A stretch of 64,000 bases of DNA from NCBI GenBank assembly GCA_965218055.1, contig CBDCKA010000002.1, positions 1,922,001 through 1,986,000 of the forward strand. The letters are read 5' to 3'. Origin of the DNA: CBDBKE01 sp965218055 (GTDB lineage: Bacteria; Acidobacteriota; Terriglobia; JAJPHL01; JAPKYU01). The translations under genes were made by a program, and so were the position numbers. The notes under the pieces were generated by a model. It saw nothing but the letters and a program-made list of their open reading frames with translations, was not told the origin of the DNA and did not search any database. Positions 33,616 through 43,600 of the stretch are shown one piece after another (position 1 is the stretch's first letter; each line of letters starts with the position of its first letter).

Positions 33616-33830
33616 TCAGGAAGTCTCCTTGTCGACCTCCTTGATCGCCTGCGCCTGCGTTTCCTCGAAGATGCCTTCCTCCTTAAGGAAGGCATCGACG
33701 CTCGATCCCATATGCGTCTTGCTCATCGTTCCAACTCCTTCTGACGTGTTCGCGCCATTGCCAGATCCGAATCTCGCGTTGCCCGCGTTTTCTTGATGAA
33801 CCCGGGCCAGCGCTTGATCTCCGCGAGGAA
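33616..33830 (-). pseudogene. remnants of a toxin-antitoxin pair
   Basis: Two fragments share an ATGA overlap at 33723-33726. The first (about 33723-33830) reads FLAEIKRWPGFIKKTRATRD...ARTRQKELER, the C-terminus of a RelE/HigB-like toxin. The second (33616-33726) reads MSKTHMGSSVDAFLKEEGIFEETQAQAIKEV, the N-terminus of an XRE-type antitoxin that stops before its helix-turn-helix. Both are truncated. Confidence 0.65.
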
Positions 33831-33869
33831 TGACCACCGGACAATTGCAAGACAAGTACAGGAGGTGTG

Positions 33870-34364
33870 TCAGTAAATGACCCTCCAGGCCAGGAGACCC
33901 ATGCTAAGCCAGAGAGCCGGGATCAGCAACGCCAAGCCGACACGGAAGTTACGAAACACGTGCACTGGGACGAAGACCAGCAGCGCGCCCAATACGGCCA
34001 GCAGACGGATGGCTCGATCGAGTGGATTGGAAAAGATGAACCCCACCAGAATAACGAACAGCAGCGTGACTGCGATCCAGAAGGACACAACTCTGAGATT
34101 GCGCGCTATCGCCAACTCTTTCCGCTCAGGCTTACCGAAGATCGCCGGGGAGGCGGCCCAGGCGAGAACCAACACCAAGCTGAAGCCGCCAATTTCAGAC
34201 GCCGTGCCGCTTCCGTCGTTGGCCAGGGTCAATCCCGGGAGCAAAGGCAAGGTAATTGCGGCGGCGGCGACCCTCTTCGAAGCCTTTAGATCCTGGTCGA
34301 ACGGTTGCGTTAACAAACCGATGTAGGCATCCAGTACGGCTTGCACGAACGCGGGCTTAGCCAC
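33870..34364 (-). CDS. integral membrane protein of unknown function
   Basis: A 164-residue protein with about four hydrophobic segments (for example FSLVLVLAWAASPAIF, VVSFWIAVTLLFVILVGFIF, LLAVLGALLVFVPVHVF, LALLIPALWLSMGLLAW). No named family. It lies 6 bp after the exported protein gene at 34371 on the same strand, so the two are probably one operon and may function together at the envelope. Confidence 0.7.
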   Translation of the reverse strand: MAKPAFVQAVLDAYIGLLTQPFDQDLKASKRVAAAAITLPLLPGLTLANDGSGTASEIGGFSLVLVLAWAASPAIFGKPERKELAIARNLRVVSFWIAVTLLFVILVGFIFSNPLDRAIRLLAVLGALLVFVPVHVFRNFRVGLALLIPALWLSMGLLAWRVIY

Positions 34365-34370
34365 AGGCCT

Positions 34371-35120
34371 CTACTTGGCTTCGAATACGTACCGGTAAAC
34401 ACGCGGCCCGCGGCTGTCGAGATCGCCGCTGTACGACACCGCGATCCGGAGCGGGTCTTCTCCGGACGGCACATACGACGTGAAGGATACCCACGAAGTG
34501 AACGGCCGCCGCGCCGCGAGCACCAGCAGCCGCTCCGTGCCGTACGGGAGGACCGTCAGGTCGGCAGCGGCACCGGACACCAGATCATAGCTACTGTGGT
34601 TGGCTCGCCACGCTGACGTGTCGTGCCAGTCGGCGAGGTTGTTCCACGGGGCGCTGTTGGGATCGATGGGAAGACTACGGTGAAACTCCTTGAAAGCGTT
34701 ATCGGGGTCGGCGCCGGACGCGTCCGGAGTACGGCTCCAGTCACCGAACAACCGGCTAATCACCGGCACCTCCGCGACCGCGCTGTTGCGGAACAACCAC
34801 AGCGGCTGGTTGTCGCGATACTGGGTGCTGACGTAGACGATCTGCCGATCGCTTCGTTCGTACGGCGGCGCCTCCCAGGCCAGACACACTTCTCGGAGTT
34901 GGCCCGCCTGGAGGACATGCGCAGCTGCGTCATCATTTGGAGGAAAGAACCGCCAGTCCGCGTCGATCCTGACGGCAAGACGGTCTTGGCCGCCCGTCTC
35001 CCGCGGCAGTTGGTCGACTTCGCAGTCAGACTGAGCCAGGGCCGGCATTGAGGTGGCCAAGACCGCGAGCACGGCTACATCTATACAGAACGCGACTGCG
35101 GAGCGCCCAACCATAGGCAT
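34371..35120 (-). CDS. exported protein of unknown function
   Basis: A 249-residue protein from the ATG at 35120 (MPMVGRSAVAFCIDVAVLAV...), with a signal peptide ending SMPALAQS. The mature part is soluble, Trp-rich and beta-like (DWRFFPPNDD, PLWLFRNSAVAEVP, WVSFTSYVPSGED). No domain is recognised. It is followed by the membrane protein gene. Confidence 0.7.
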   Translation of the reverse strand: MPMVGRSAVAFCIDVAVLAVLATSMPALAQSDCEVDQLPRETGGQDRLAVRIDADWRFFPPNDDAAAHVLQAGQLREVCLAWEAPPYERSDRQIVYVSTQYRDNQPLWLFRNSAVAEVPVISRLFGDWSRTPDASGADPDNAFKEFHRSLPIDPNSAPWNNLADWHDTSAWRANHSSYDLVSGAAADLTVLPYGTERLLVLAARRPFTSWVSFTSYVPSGEDPLRIAVSYSGDLDSRGPRVYRYVFEAK

Positions 35121-35377
35121 CGTACGACTCCCCTCCAACAAGTATTATACTCCGATCGAAGATGCCTGTTCCAGCCCGTGTTGAGCGTAAGCGTCCAACC
35201 AAGACCGTATGGCGCGATGTTGGCGAACGACGTGTTTACGGTGCTGGGGCTCCCGGATTCGATCACCGACCTCCAGACAGTGGCTCGGCTGGCCGACATG
35301 GTGTGGACTACATCCTGCTGCGCCCATGCGCAACGATGATCCGAACGAGGTTGTCCACCCGCTGTTGCTCGACGTGA

Positions 35378-35668
35378 GTGGGCCCAGCATGGAACGGCGA
35401 TCTCACCTGCTCGGAAGCCTTACGGTCTGGCGGCGCCGATGGCCTGCGCCTGCCGGCCTATCAGGACAACCGCAACGGGACCGCCTTGATCTACGAATGG
35501 CTCACACGCCGGCGTGGGGATCCCGACGGCGACGGCATCGACTGCGAGAGTTCGTCGAACCCGAACAGCTACGTCCCGACGAGGATCACGACGCCACCCG
35601 GGAAGACCCGCACATGCTCACAATTCTCCGCGAGTCAGGGCTGTGCGGCCCACTTCGCCGGGTCGTAG
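35378..35668 (+). pseudogene. Excalibur-like calcium-binding fragment
   Basis: The 35.12-35.70 kb stretch has no full gene. One plus-strand frame includes LPAYQDNRNGTALIYEWLTR and then GDPDGDGIDCESS, the DxDxDGxxCE signature of Excalibur-type calcium-binding domains. Another frame at about 35219 reads MLANDVFTVLGLPDSITDLQ, possibly the front of the same broken gene. It ends at the IS3 element. Confidence 0.35.
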
Positions 35669-35733
35669 CGCGTCTTGAAGCGACGGCACGGTGTCAAGGA
35701 CTGATTTCTTTAGACACTGATTCTGAGAGTTTT

Positions 35734-36651
35734 TTACGCGACTAACGCATACCGTTTGGCGAATACCACAGGCGGCATGTTGAGCGCGGAGTGAATCCGC
35801 GTGTTGTTGTAGTCCCACAGGGTGCGGTAGATCTCCGCCACTAGCTCCCCCAGTGTTTTGAAGCGGTTCGGATCTCCCAGGTCAACCTTGAATTTGTCGT
35901 AGAACGATTCCTGGTATCCGTTCTCCCAAGGGCACCCCGGGCGGCTCCGTGAAATCACGATGCCGCATCCATCAAGGATTTCAGTGAACGCCATCGCGTC
36001 ATACTCCCTCCCGTTGTCGGAGTGGAATAGATCCGGGCGCGGATGATGGAGCAGGGCGTTGGAAAGCGCCTGAATGGTGAGCGCGGCTCCCTTTCTCACC
36101 GTAACCTGGATTCCCAGGATCCGGCGGGTGTAGAGATCGATCACGGTCGCCACATAGACCTTCTTTCCGTGCTGCACGAACTCGGTGAAGTCCGCTGCCC
36201 AGATGTGGTTTGCATATGCGGGCATGACCGCGAGCAGGAGGTTGGGATAGGTCCGGGAAACCTTGGATTTTCTCCATTTTCTGCCTCTCCTGCGGTAGGG
36301 CTTGATGCCAAACAGACGCATGACCCTCTGCGCCCGCTGGCGGCAGAGTCCCAGTGCCGTAGCAATTCGCCGGGAGCCGTAGGAGGGATGGATCTGCAGC
36401 TCTTCTTCCAGGCGGACCTTGAGGCGCCAGTCCTTCTCTTTCATTCTTGGGACGTAATACAGGCTCGCGCGGGATATGCCAAGGGCTCGGGCAAGCGCTG
36501 ATTTGTTTCTTCCTTCGCTCAATTGTTTTTTGGGGTCATGGAGAGCTTGAGCGTGATCTCGCCCACGAGTTCCAGGAGTTCTCTGTTCTGCTTCTGAAGC
36601 CGGGAGAACTCCGCCCAGGACGGGGCACCGGTTGCTCCCTTTACCATCCAA
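35734..36651 (-). CDS. IS3 transposase OrfB
   Basis: The conserved OrfB part begins near KKQLSEGRNKSALARALGIS and carries an IS3-type HTH_21 region (RLEEELQIHPSYGSRRIA can be read near residue 80) and the rve DDE core: WAADFTEFVQHGKKVYVAT (first D), LFHSDNGREYDAMAF (second D) and ENGYQESFYDKFKVDLG (E). All three acidic residues are present. The frame overlaps orfA by 133 bp; in IS3 elements OrfAB is made by programmed -1 frameshifting. Probably functional. Confidence 0.92.
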   Translation of the reverse strand: MDGKGSNRCPVLGGVLPASEAEQRTPGTRGRDHAQALHDPKKQLSEGRNKSALARALGISRASLYYVPRMKEKDWRLKVRLEEELQIHPSYGSRRIATALGLCRQRAQRVMRLFGIKPYRRRGRKWRKSKVSRTYPNLLLAVMPAYANHIWAADFTEFVQHGKKVYVATVIDLYTRRILGIQVTVRKGAALTIQALSNALLHHPRPDLFHSDNGREYDAMAFTEILDGCGIVISRSRPGCPWENGYQESFYDKFKVDLGDPNRFKTLGELVAEIYRTLWDYNNTRIHSALNMPPVVFAKRYALVA

Positions 36652-36779
36652 CCATAGATGGTCCCTTCAGAAATATCGTGATCCTTGGCGGCCTGGGCCA
36701 CCGAGATGCCTTCTTCCTTGACGCGGCGTAGGATATCGGCTTTTACGTCGGCTGCAATACGATGATGTTTTTTGTTCAT
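36519..36779 (-). CDS. IS3 transposase OrfA
   Basis: An 86-residue helix-turn-helix protein (MNKKHHRIAADVKADILRRV, SVAQAAKDHDISEGTIYGWM) with a leucine-zipper-like end (LQKQNRELLELVGEITLKLS). It binds the IS ends and supplies the N-terminus of OrfAB. The AAAAAA run near its end (36529-36536, in the CCAAAAAACAATT context) is a plausible frameshift site. Confidence 0.88.
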   Translation of the reverse strand: MNKKHHRIAADVKADILRRVKEEGISVAQAAKDHDISEGTIYGWMVKGATGAPSWAEFSRLQKQNRELLELVGEITLKLSMTPKNN

Positions 36780-36830
36780 ATGACACCAGGGCAGTTAATT
36801 CCCAACCTCAGTGTCTAAATTACCCAGTCC

Positions 36831-37735
36831 AGGGCAACCAGCGGTTTCTTGGTGGGCCTTCCCACGGGGCGTTTCAGTAGCTCTTCGATGTCTCGCTGCA
36901 GAATATCGTTGGCCGGGATGCGAATTGCGTACTTCACACCCCGTTCCTCCAATGCCTCCTACACCTCCGGCTTGGCAAAGGCCACGTCCGCCCGAAACGC
37001 AATCTCTTTTCCCATTCTTTCCTGGCGATCAATCTCGGGTAACAGGAGTTTCTCCCAACCCTCGGCACTGTGCACGTTGCCGGGACGCAGCTGGGCCGCC
37101 AGACAGTCGCCGTCTCGATTGAACAGCAACAGCGGGTGATAGCAAGTGGACTCGAAGTGTCCGTTGTAGGCGCTCTGTTCCTGCTCCCCGTAGACCGCAA
37201 TCTCGGTTGCGTCCATATCCAGCACCGCTCGGTAGTGCCACTGGAAGGCTTCGACCTTTCCGATCAGTTCCCGGTTGATCCGGGCCAACCCGACGAAGTT
37301 CTCCACCTTCGCCAGCATCTCCGTCTCGAAGGTTTGCAACCGGGATGGCAGTGCTGCCCCTCGATCCCAGATCTTCTCGGAGCCGATCAGCCGGAAGGTC
37401 GGATCTCGTGAGAACTGCTTGGCATCATTCACATCCTCGTACCCAGCCAGGCGGCTGTACACCGACTGCCGCAGCAGGTCCGCGAAAGAAAACCGAGCAT
37501 TGTTTGCCCGCGAATCGGTCCGGTGCTCGTCAATGAGTTCGCTGAATCCCAGACGCTCATCCAACTCCCGGACCAGAATCAGTCCACCATTGGAAGTCAC
37601 CCGTGATCCCTGAAACCCGACTCGCAGAAATCGGTTGAACGACAGCTGAAATCCCTGTTTTCCGCTCTCACCTATTGGGTTTACGCCTCCGAACGCTCCG
37701 ATTGATGCTGCAACCAGTATCAATATTGACGTTGG
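36831..37735 (-). pseudogene. IS1380-family transposase, disrupted
   Basis: The N-terminal 254 codons (36959-37723) include QGFQLSFNRFLRVGFQGSRV, LRQSVYSRLAGYEDVNDAKQ, AVLDMDATEIAVYGEQEQSA and a BPAGNVHS-like RPGNVHSAEGW segment of IS1380/IS1247 transposases. A TAG follows KPEV, but the same frame continues EALEERGVKYAIRIPANDIL to RPVGRPTKKPLV, where the IS3 element cuts it. So it is both nonsense-mutated and truncated. Its own insertion removed the front of the TonB receptor gene on the right. Confidence 0.88.
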
Positions 37736-37796
37736 AGGTTAGCAGAACGTTGCCGCTGCGTTTTCAAAAAGGAAATCCGGGTTCAATCCCAGGATC

Positions 37797-39422
37797 GTGT
37801 ACGAGCTTCACCCCGAGGGCTTCCTTCCTTTCATCAACACCGATGTGGACGACTTGGCCTTCGCAGCTGGTATCGACTGGACGACCGGTGCGGGCTGGGC
37901 GTTCGACCTTAGCGTGAACCACGGGCGCAACGAGTTCGACTTCCTCGTCACGAACTCGAATAACGCCTCGTACGGCGTCAACAGCCCAACCCAGGCGGAC
38001 GCCGGGGGCCTCTGTTTCGATCAGACCACATTCAACTTCGACGTCTCCCGGCTCTTCGAATACGACGGGCGGACGATGAACTTAGCCATGGGCGGCGAAT
38101 TCCGCCGTGACGGCTATGGGATCGGTGCGGGCGAGCCGGTCTCGTACCTGCACTGCCTCGACGACCAGAACTCCGACAAATCCGCCTGCAGGCCGGACGC
38201 GCCTCCCGGCATCCAGGTGTTTCCCGGCTACAGGCCGAACGACGAGGCGGCTGCAAGCCGCACGAACGCGGCGGCGTACGTAGACCTGGAGTGGATTTTC
38301 GGCGGCAAGTTCCTGGTGGGCGCTGCGGGGCGGTTCGAACGCTATAGTGACTTCGGGTCCACGATCAATGGGAAGCTCTCATTGCGCTACGACTTCACTC
38401 CGTCATTTGCGCTGCGGGGCGGTGTCAACACCGGATTCCGCGCACCCTCGCTCCATCAGTTGCACTACAGCAAGATCGACACGTTGTCCGTCGAATCAGA
38501 CGATGGGACGTCAGTGCTCGCTGAGGTCGGTACGTTTCCCAACAACAGCGCGATCGTCCAAGCCCTGGAGGTGCCTCCTCTCAAGCAAGAGACTGCGGTG
38601 AACTTCAGCGGCGGCATCGTGGCCAAGATAGGCCCGGCCGCGGCGCTCACAGTGGACGCGTTCCGGGTGCAAGTAGACGACCGCATCGTGCTGAGTGCAA
38701 ACTTCTCGGCGGCCGACGTCGAAGACACCGCGCCGACGGTGGCGCAAGTCATGCGGGACACACGTATCAGCGGCGCCCAGTTTTTCGCCAACGCGGCCGA
38801 GACGGTGACGAGCGGAGTCGAGTTCACATTCAACAGCGCGCACGCGTTCCGCAACGGCAGGGTGTTCGATTGGGGCGTGTCGGGATCCTACTTCGACACC
38901 GTTCTCGACGCAGACCTCCGGTTCTCAGGCTCGCTGACGCGGATCAAGGATGTGCTCTTCACTCTCGCCGATCGCGCCATCATCGAGGACTTCCAGCCCA
39001 ACACCCGCCTTCAGGGTACGGCGGAATACCGGATCGGCCGGGTGCGGTTCGGAGGTGGCCTGCGGTACTTCGGCAGCTACACGCTCTGGGACAGCTTGGG
39101 CCTGATCAGCAGGAACCAGCACCAGACATTCGGCGACGAATGGCTGACCGATGTGCATTTCGCGGTGCGGTTGATCAAGAACACCGAGCTCATGGTCGGG
39201 GCGCACAACCTGTTCAATGTCTACCCCGACATGAACGAGTTCAACGACCTGTTCGGCACGTTCCTGTCTGACTTGGCCGGCTCGCCGTTCAGTAACATCA
39301 CCGACCGGAACGGCAGCGTCATCCCGGGTACGGAGTCCCACGGCATCTTCCCGTACGCCCGAACATCGCCGTTCGGTATCAACGGCGGGTACTACTACGC
39401 GCGGTTCAGCGTTCGCTTCTAG
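37797..39422 (+). pseudogene. TonB-dependent receptor, C-terminal barrel only
   Basis: 541 codons without signal peptide, TonB box or plug. The barrel part is intact: many alternating aromatic strands, the LRGGVNTGFRAPSLHQLHYS motif typical of TonB-dependent receptors, NTELMVGAHNLFNVYPDMNE near the end, and the terminal aromatic F (YYARFSVRF) needed for barrel assembly. The frame stays open upstream of 37797 to about 37740, where IS1380 sequence begins. The missing 5' part is not in the window next to it. Confidence 0.88.
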
Positions 39423-40055
39423 GAACGGGGTTCTGCGGGGCAGGGTCGCCGGCCAGCTTGGCAAATCCGGCGGGGTGCGCGAAGCTACCTTGCGTCCGCC
39501 GAAATCACTCCCTCCCTGGCTTTGGTGTCGCTGCTGCCTCAGGATGTGACACTGATTGCCCGCACCGGCAGTAACGGGACCGAGCTTTACGGGGCCACGG
39601 TGAACTTCGGTTTTGGGAGCAGGGCCAGGGTGATTGTTCGAGACATCCGCAACCAGTATCCGGAGACCGAAGGAGTTTTCGAGCAATTTCGTGTACGCCC
39701 GTCCTGCTGGTATTGTTCTGTGAGCGTGGCTGCGTAGCGGAGCGAAATCAGCGTGGACGAATCGCTGGGCGCGCTCAACGCTACCATCGCTTCCCGGCTT
39801 CGCGCAAAAGAAGAATAGTTTCACGAATTCAGAGATGCCGCCCAGAATCGCACGTCCTCACCAGAGAGACTGTAAATCTCTGAATTCAATGGATTATCTG
39901 TTTGTGTGGTTAGACAGATGCCCCCAAACATGCCCCACAATTTGTCACTCGGGGTCCGTCAGGCGCGGGGCCTCTTGCCACGGACTCTTGAGGGAAGTGT
40001 CTACTTTCGAGAAGGATCCGCCGTCAGTCTGCAGACGCTGGTTATCCTGGTGTCG
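39423..40055. other. no confident gene
   Basis: A short plus-strand frame (39522-39737) contains PQDVTLIARTGSNGTELYGA and VIVRDIRNQYPETEGVFEQF and may be an old coding remnant, but I recognise no family. The rest shows nothing. Confidence 0.3.
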
Positions 40056-40970
40056 TCAACCACCAAAGTCAGCGGCAGCCAGATACGCCTCTCCCGTTTG
40101 GGACGCGTGTCGACGAACCCGGTTAACAAGGTCGCCAAGTCCCATGATGCCGCCCAGAATCATATACAAATGACTGTGATCCAGCAGCAACATCGGTGTA
40201 CGCTCGCCGGAAGCTTCCTGCTTAGCCACTGATGAATAGCCGGAGATCGAGACCATCACCCCCATCGTGTTGTCGGCTTTGGTTGTGATCTTCTTGTAGA
40301 ACGAATCGATGTCGGTTGCATCAGCCTGTCCCGCCGTGAATTTCAGTTCCACAAGGTAGGTCGTTCCAGACACGGTCAGCGATCCGTCGATTTGGCGGCC
40401 CTTGTGGACGTACGGCTTCCGGTTCGAAATTTCGGAGAAGTCCAGCAACTCATAGAACCATTCCTGAAAGTCGTAACCGGCCTTCTGTTCGCCCAGTGAC
40501 TGCGCAAGAGCGTTCAGTCTGTCATTGAGGCCGCGGAGAGTCTGCTGGGACTGGGTCGCCTGACGCTGTCGCTCGGCGAACCTCCTCCGCGCCTCGACCT
40601 TGTCCTCCTCCGATTGAATCTCCTCCTGCTGCCTCAAGTGATAGCGCCGCAGTTGCGAGACGACATCGTGGGCCTCCTTGAGTTTGGCAGCCGAATCCTC
40701 CCAGTGCTTAAGATCTGGAAAGGACTCCTGCTCCATCAGAAAGCCAGCCATCCTCACCAAGGCCGAACGCCCTTTGTCGCTCTTCGGAAGCTCAACAAAA
40801 AGCCTGTCAAGCACATCTCGCTTTGACTCATCGGGAGCCCAGCTCTGGAAAAACCGCTCCGATACACCACATTGTCGCAGGAACTTGGCCATAGCCTTGT
40901 GTCTCCAAAACGACTTGAGGCACGCCTCGTACACCAGCGATATGTAGTGCGGTGTGAGTCTTGTTTTCAT
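40056..40970 (-). CDS. restriction endonuclease-like PD-(D/E)XK protein
   Basis: A 304-residue protein. An N-terminal helical domain (about 1-90), a charged coiled coil (about 95-155, QQEEIQSEEDKVEARRRFAE), and a C-terminal nuclease domain: YDFQEWFYELLDFSE, RQIDGSLTVSGTTYLVELKF (D...E-x-K active site), then YKKITTKADNTMGVMVSISG and HLYMILGG. The layout resembles Mrr-like single-chain restriction endonucleases found in defence islands. No methylase is adjacent. Active-site residues are complete. Confidence 0.8.
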   Translation of the reverse strand: MKTRLTPHYISLVYEACLKSFWRHKAMAKFLRQCGVSERFFQSWAPDESKRDVLDRLFVELPKSDKGRSALVRMAGFLMEQESFPDLKHWEDSAAKLKEAHDVVSQLRRYHLRQQEEIQSEEDKVEARRRFAERQRQATQSQQTLRGLNDRLNALAQSLGEQKAGYDFQEWFYELLDFSEISNRKPYVHKGRQIDGSLTVSGTTYLVELKFTAGQADATDIDSFYKKITTKADNTMGVMVSISGYSSVAKQEASGERTPMLLLDHSHLYMILGGIMGLGDLVNRVRRHASQTGEAYLAAADFGG

Positions 40971-41099
40971 CCAGGAGTTCCGGTCAGGTCTTCCTATCCC
41001 GTCTGCTTCCGGTTCCCCGTGAAGGCGCCATCTCTTCCGCCGTCACCGGAATCAAGAAACGACTCCACGGTCTGACCCAGCACATTATTGTCTCGCAAC

Positions 41100-41177
41100 G
41101 CCCGCACGGCGTCCAGACTGTCCACAGCGCTAGCGCGGCCTCGACGACCTCTCCCGGGTTGTTCGTGCGCTCCGAGG
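41100..41177 (-). pseudogene. tiny integrase fragment next to the IS5 end
   Basis: The frame SERTNNPGEVVEAALAL resembles the AERTNxPREVVEAALAH region of P4-type integrases (compare 30417-30674) and abuts the left IS5 terminus. It is too short for certainty. Confidence 0.35.
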
Positions 41178-42158
41178 GGCGTTGTTGCGTAATTCGCGCT
41201 CGCGGCGAACCGGGCCGAGAAGCTCATCCGCCTCAGTACACGCGCTCCGATCGTGGCATTCCAAGCTCCGCCATCCGGTTCAGCACAGCGCACTTGATCG
41301 CGGCTTCGACTTTTTGGTTCTTGACCGTGCGGGCCGAGAGGCTTACCCCGAGTATCGCCTTGTACCGTGAGACCGCATTCTCCGCCACGCTCTGGCGAGT
41401 GCAGCCATTCGACTTCCGCCACTCATAACGGCCCTGCGTCCTAATACGCCGGAGATGGGTATCACGCATCGCACGCCACGGAGGCGGATGAGAGTCTCGG
41501 CTGCATCGTGCATTGCGTCGCGGCAAGATCGAACCAGGAGTCTTAGACAGCAACGAAGAGAGCCTTCGGGCGTCGTGGACGTTGCTCGCAGTCAGGTCCA
41601 TCGCAACGATCTCTTTCGTCGTCTCATCGACGCCTAGGTGGAGCTTTCGCCATGTCCTACGGCGGAGGGTTCGGTGTTTTCTGATGTGCCACTCACCGGC
41701 TCCGTAGATCTTCAGGCCCGTCGAATCGATGACGACATGTCGTGGTCGATCCGTGGGCCCTACACTCAGTCGGACGTCGACGGCGCTTTGCCTTCGGCTC
41801 ACCGTGCTGTAGTTGGGCACTGGGAGGTCGAGAGCCATGAGCGCCACGATGGATTGAAGGAACCCTTGAGTGGTCCGTAGGTTGAGGTAAAACACCGAAT
41901 TCAGGACCAGCGCACATTGGATCGCCGCATCTGCGTAGACCTTGGGCCGGCCTCGCCCTTCGAAGGGTCCTGGATGACGCCAGGCAGCGACTGCCTCCGT
42001 GTCGAACCACAGTGTCAGCTGCCCACGTTTCACCAGAGCCCGGTTGTACTCCGGCCAGTTGCGAACCTTATATCGGAAGGTGTAGTCGCTTTTGCCCATC
42101 CCCTAGCCTATCAGGAGGCAGAGCGTTGGGGATGGAGTCAGATTTCTGCAACAACGCC
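41178..42158 (-). mobile_element. IS5-family insertion sequence (degenerate)
   Basis: Ends carry an 11-bp inverted repeat GGCGTTGTTGC / GCAACAACGCC. One transposase gene lies inside. No target duplication is evident. The element is probably immobile because of the transposase deletion. Confidence 0.75.
41233..42099 (-). pseudogene. IS5-family transposase with internal in-frame deletion
   Basis: 288 codons, starting MGKSDYTFRYKVRNWPEYNR, with the first catalytic Asp in HVVIDSTGLKIYGAGEWH and the C-terminal RRIRTQGRYEWRKSNGCTRQ, ENAVSRYKAILG region. Between LSSLLSKTPG and SILPRRNARC the segment that normally holds the second catalytic Asp (a GDGAYD-like motif) is missing, about 25 residues. 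The frame is open but the DDE triad is incomplete. Confidence 0.8.
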
Positions 42159-42328
42159 GCGGCGCGGGGTCGTGAGCGCACGGCAGTTTAAGATATGAGC
42201 CCCCCCCTTCATTCGATTCGTAATCATCCCCGCTGCGCTTGCGTCAAGACCCTCATTATTGTAATTTAGCCATGAAAGTTAAATAGCAAACTGTCTTGTT
42301 GCGAAAATGTGAATAAGGACTATCCGTC

Positions 42329-43495
42329 ATGCGTCGTGGAGAAAGCGGCAGCTATGAAGTGACGAGCGTCGGCGGTGAGCGAGTTCGGGCCTTTGTGCCG
42401 GCGCCACTGCCTCCGAAACCCGTCCTGGTTCTGGAGGGCTCGCTGCAACAGGTGCTGGAATCAGCGGTACTTGCCCTGGGCCGCCTCGACGGCGTCTCGA
42501 CTCTCCTGCCGGACGAGGAGCTTTTCCTTTATGCCTACGTGCGTAAGGAAGCGGTGCTTTCCTCTCAGATCGAAGGCACGCAGTCGTCGCTGTCGGATCT
42601 TCTGCTTTTTGAACTTGAGGAAGCGCCCGGAGTTCCGCTTGACGATGTGCGTGAAGTCTCGAACTACGTGGCAGCTCTCGACCACGGCCTGCGCCGCCTG
42701 CGGGAAGGCTTTCCGCTGTCGAATCGCCTGATCCGCGAGACCCACGGTGTGCTGTTGTCAAGCGGGCGGGGCCGTACCAAAACGCCCGGCGAGTTCCGCC
42801 GCTCGCAGAACTGGATCGGCGGCACCCGGCCGGGCAATGCCGCCTTTGTGCCTCCGCCGCACACCGCCGTGCCCAACTGCATGACAGCGTTTGAACGTTT
42901 TCTTCACGCCGAGGACGACGGGTTGCCCGTACTGCTGCGGGCGGGGCTCGCGCACGTGCAGTTCGAGACCATTCACCCCTTCCTTGACGGGAACGGGCGC
43001 GTGGGGCGGTTGCTCGTGACGCTTCTGCTGTGCCATGCCGGCGTGCTGAGCCAGCCGCTCCTGTATCTGAGCCTATACTTCAAGCAAAACCGCAGTGTCT
43101 ACTACGAGATGCTTGACCAGGTCCGCCGCGCCGGCGACTGGGAAGCGTGGCTCTCCTTCTTTCTCGAAGGGGTGCGGGTGACGGCCGAGGGCGCGGTTTC
43201 GACCGCCCAACGCCTGTCCCGCATGTTTCAGGATGACCGAAACCGGATCCAGGCGGCCGGGGGCCGGAGGGCCGGGTCGGCGTTGCGCATACACGATGCG
43301 CTCAAGTCGCGGCCGATTCTGTCGCTGCCCGCAGCGAGGCGCGATACCAAGCTGTCCTTTCAGACAGCCGCCTCGGCAATCGAACTGCTCGTCACTCACG
43401 GGATCGCGCGGGAGATCACCGGGAAGCGCCGTAACCGGCTGTTTGTCTATGACCGGTATCTTTCCATCCTCAACGAGGGAACCGAGGCGCCCTGA
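42329..43495 (+). CDS. Fic-family AMP transferase-like protein
   Basis: A 388-residue protein of the common Fic_N plus Fic plus wHTH layout. The active-site loop HPFLDGNGRVGRLL is near residue 215-228 with the catalytic His and the phosphate-binding DGNGR. The N-terminal inhibitory helix motif SSQIEG (near 79, S-x-x-x-E-G type) suggests self-inhibition. The C-terminal about 100 residues look like a winged helix (LSFQTAASAIELLVTHGIAR). Fic enzymes transfer AMP to a hydroxyl side chain. It precedes the restriction-modification gene by about 100 bp in the same orientation. Confidence 0.92.
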   Translation: MRRGESGSYEVTSVGGERVRAFVPAPLPPKPVLVLEGSLQQVLESAVLALGRLDGVSTLLPDEELFLYAYVRKEAVLSSQIEGTQSSLSDLLLFELEEAPGVPLDDVREVSNYVAALDHGLRRLREGFPLSNRLIRETHGVLLSSGRGRTKTPGEFRRSQNWIGGTRPGNAAFVPPPHTAVPNCMTAFERFLHAEDDGLPVLLRAGLAHVQFETIHPFLDGNGRVGRLLVTLLLCHAGVLSQPLLYLSLYFKQNRSVYYEMLDQVRRAGDWEAWLSFFLEGVRVTAEGAVSTAQRLSRMFQDDRNRIQAAGGRRAGSALRIHDALKSRPILSLPAARRDTKLSFQTAASAIELLVTHGIAREITGKRRNRLFVYDRYLSILNEGTEAP

Positions 43496-43600
43496 TGTCG
43501 AGCATGACTTTCTTCCGGACCTGCTCCAACTTCTACAAGCCCCAGCCGTTGCACTCGCTGGAACTATAGCAGGATTGAAGGGCTAACAGACTTGAGCGTC

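Larger units (their letters stand above)
35698..36830 (-). mobile_element. IS3-family insertion sequence
   Basis: Bounded by 23-bp imperfect inverted repeats: both ends start GGACTG and share TTTAGACACTGA; the five bases in between differ. It contains orfA (36519-36779) and the overlapping orfB (35734-36651). It is inserted in an IS1380 transposase gene on its right side. No clear target duplication is visible. Confidence 0.85.

Noticed and set aside
36043..36501. Plus-strand frame inside the IS3 element
   Set aside because: Antisense shadow of the OrfB transposase core.
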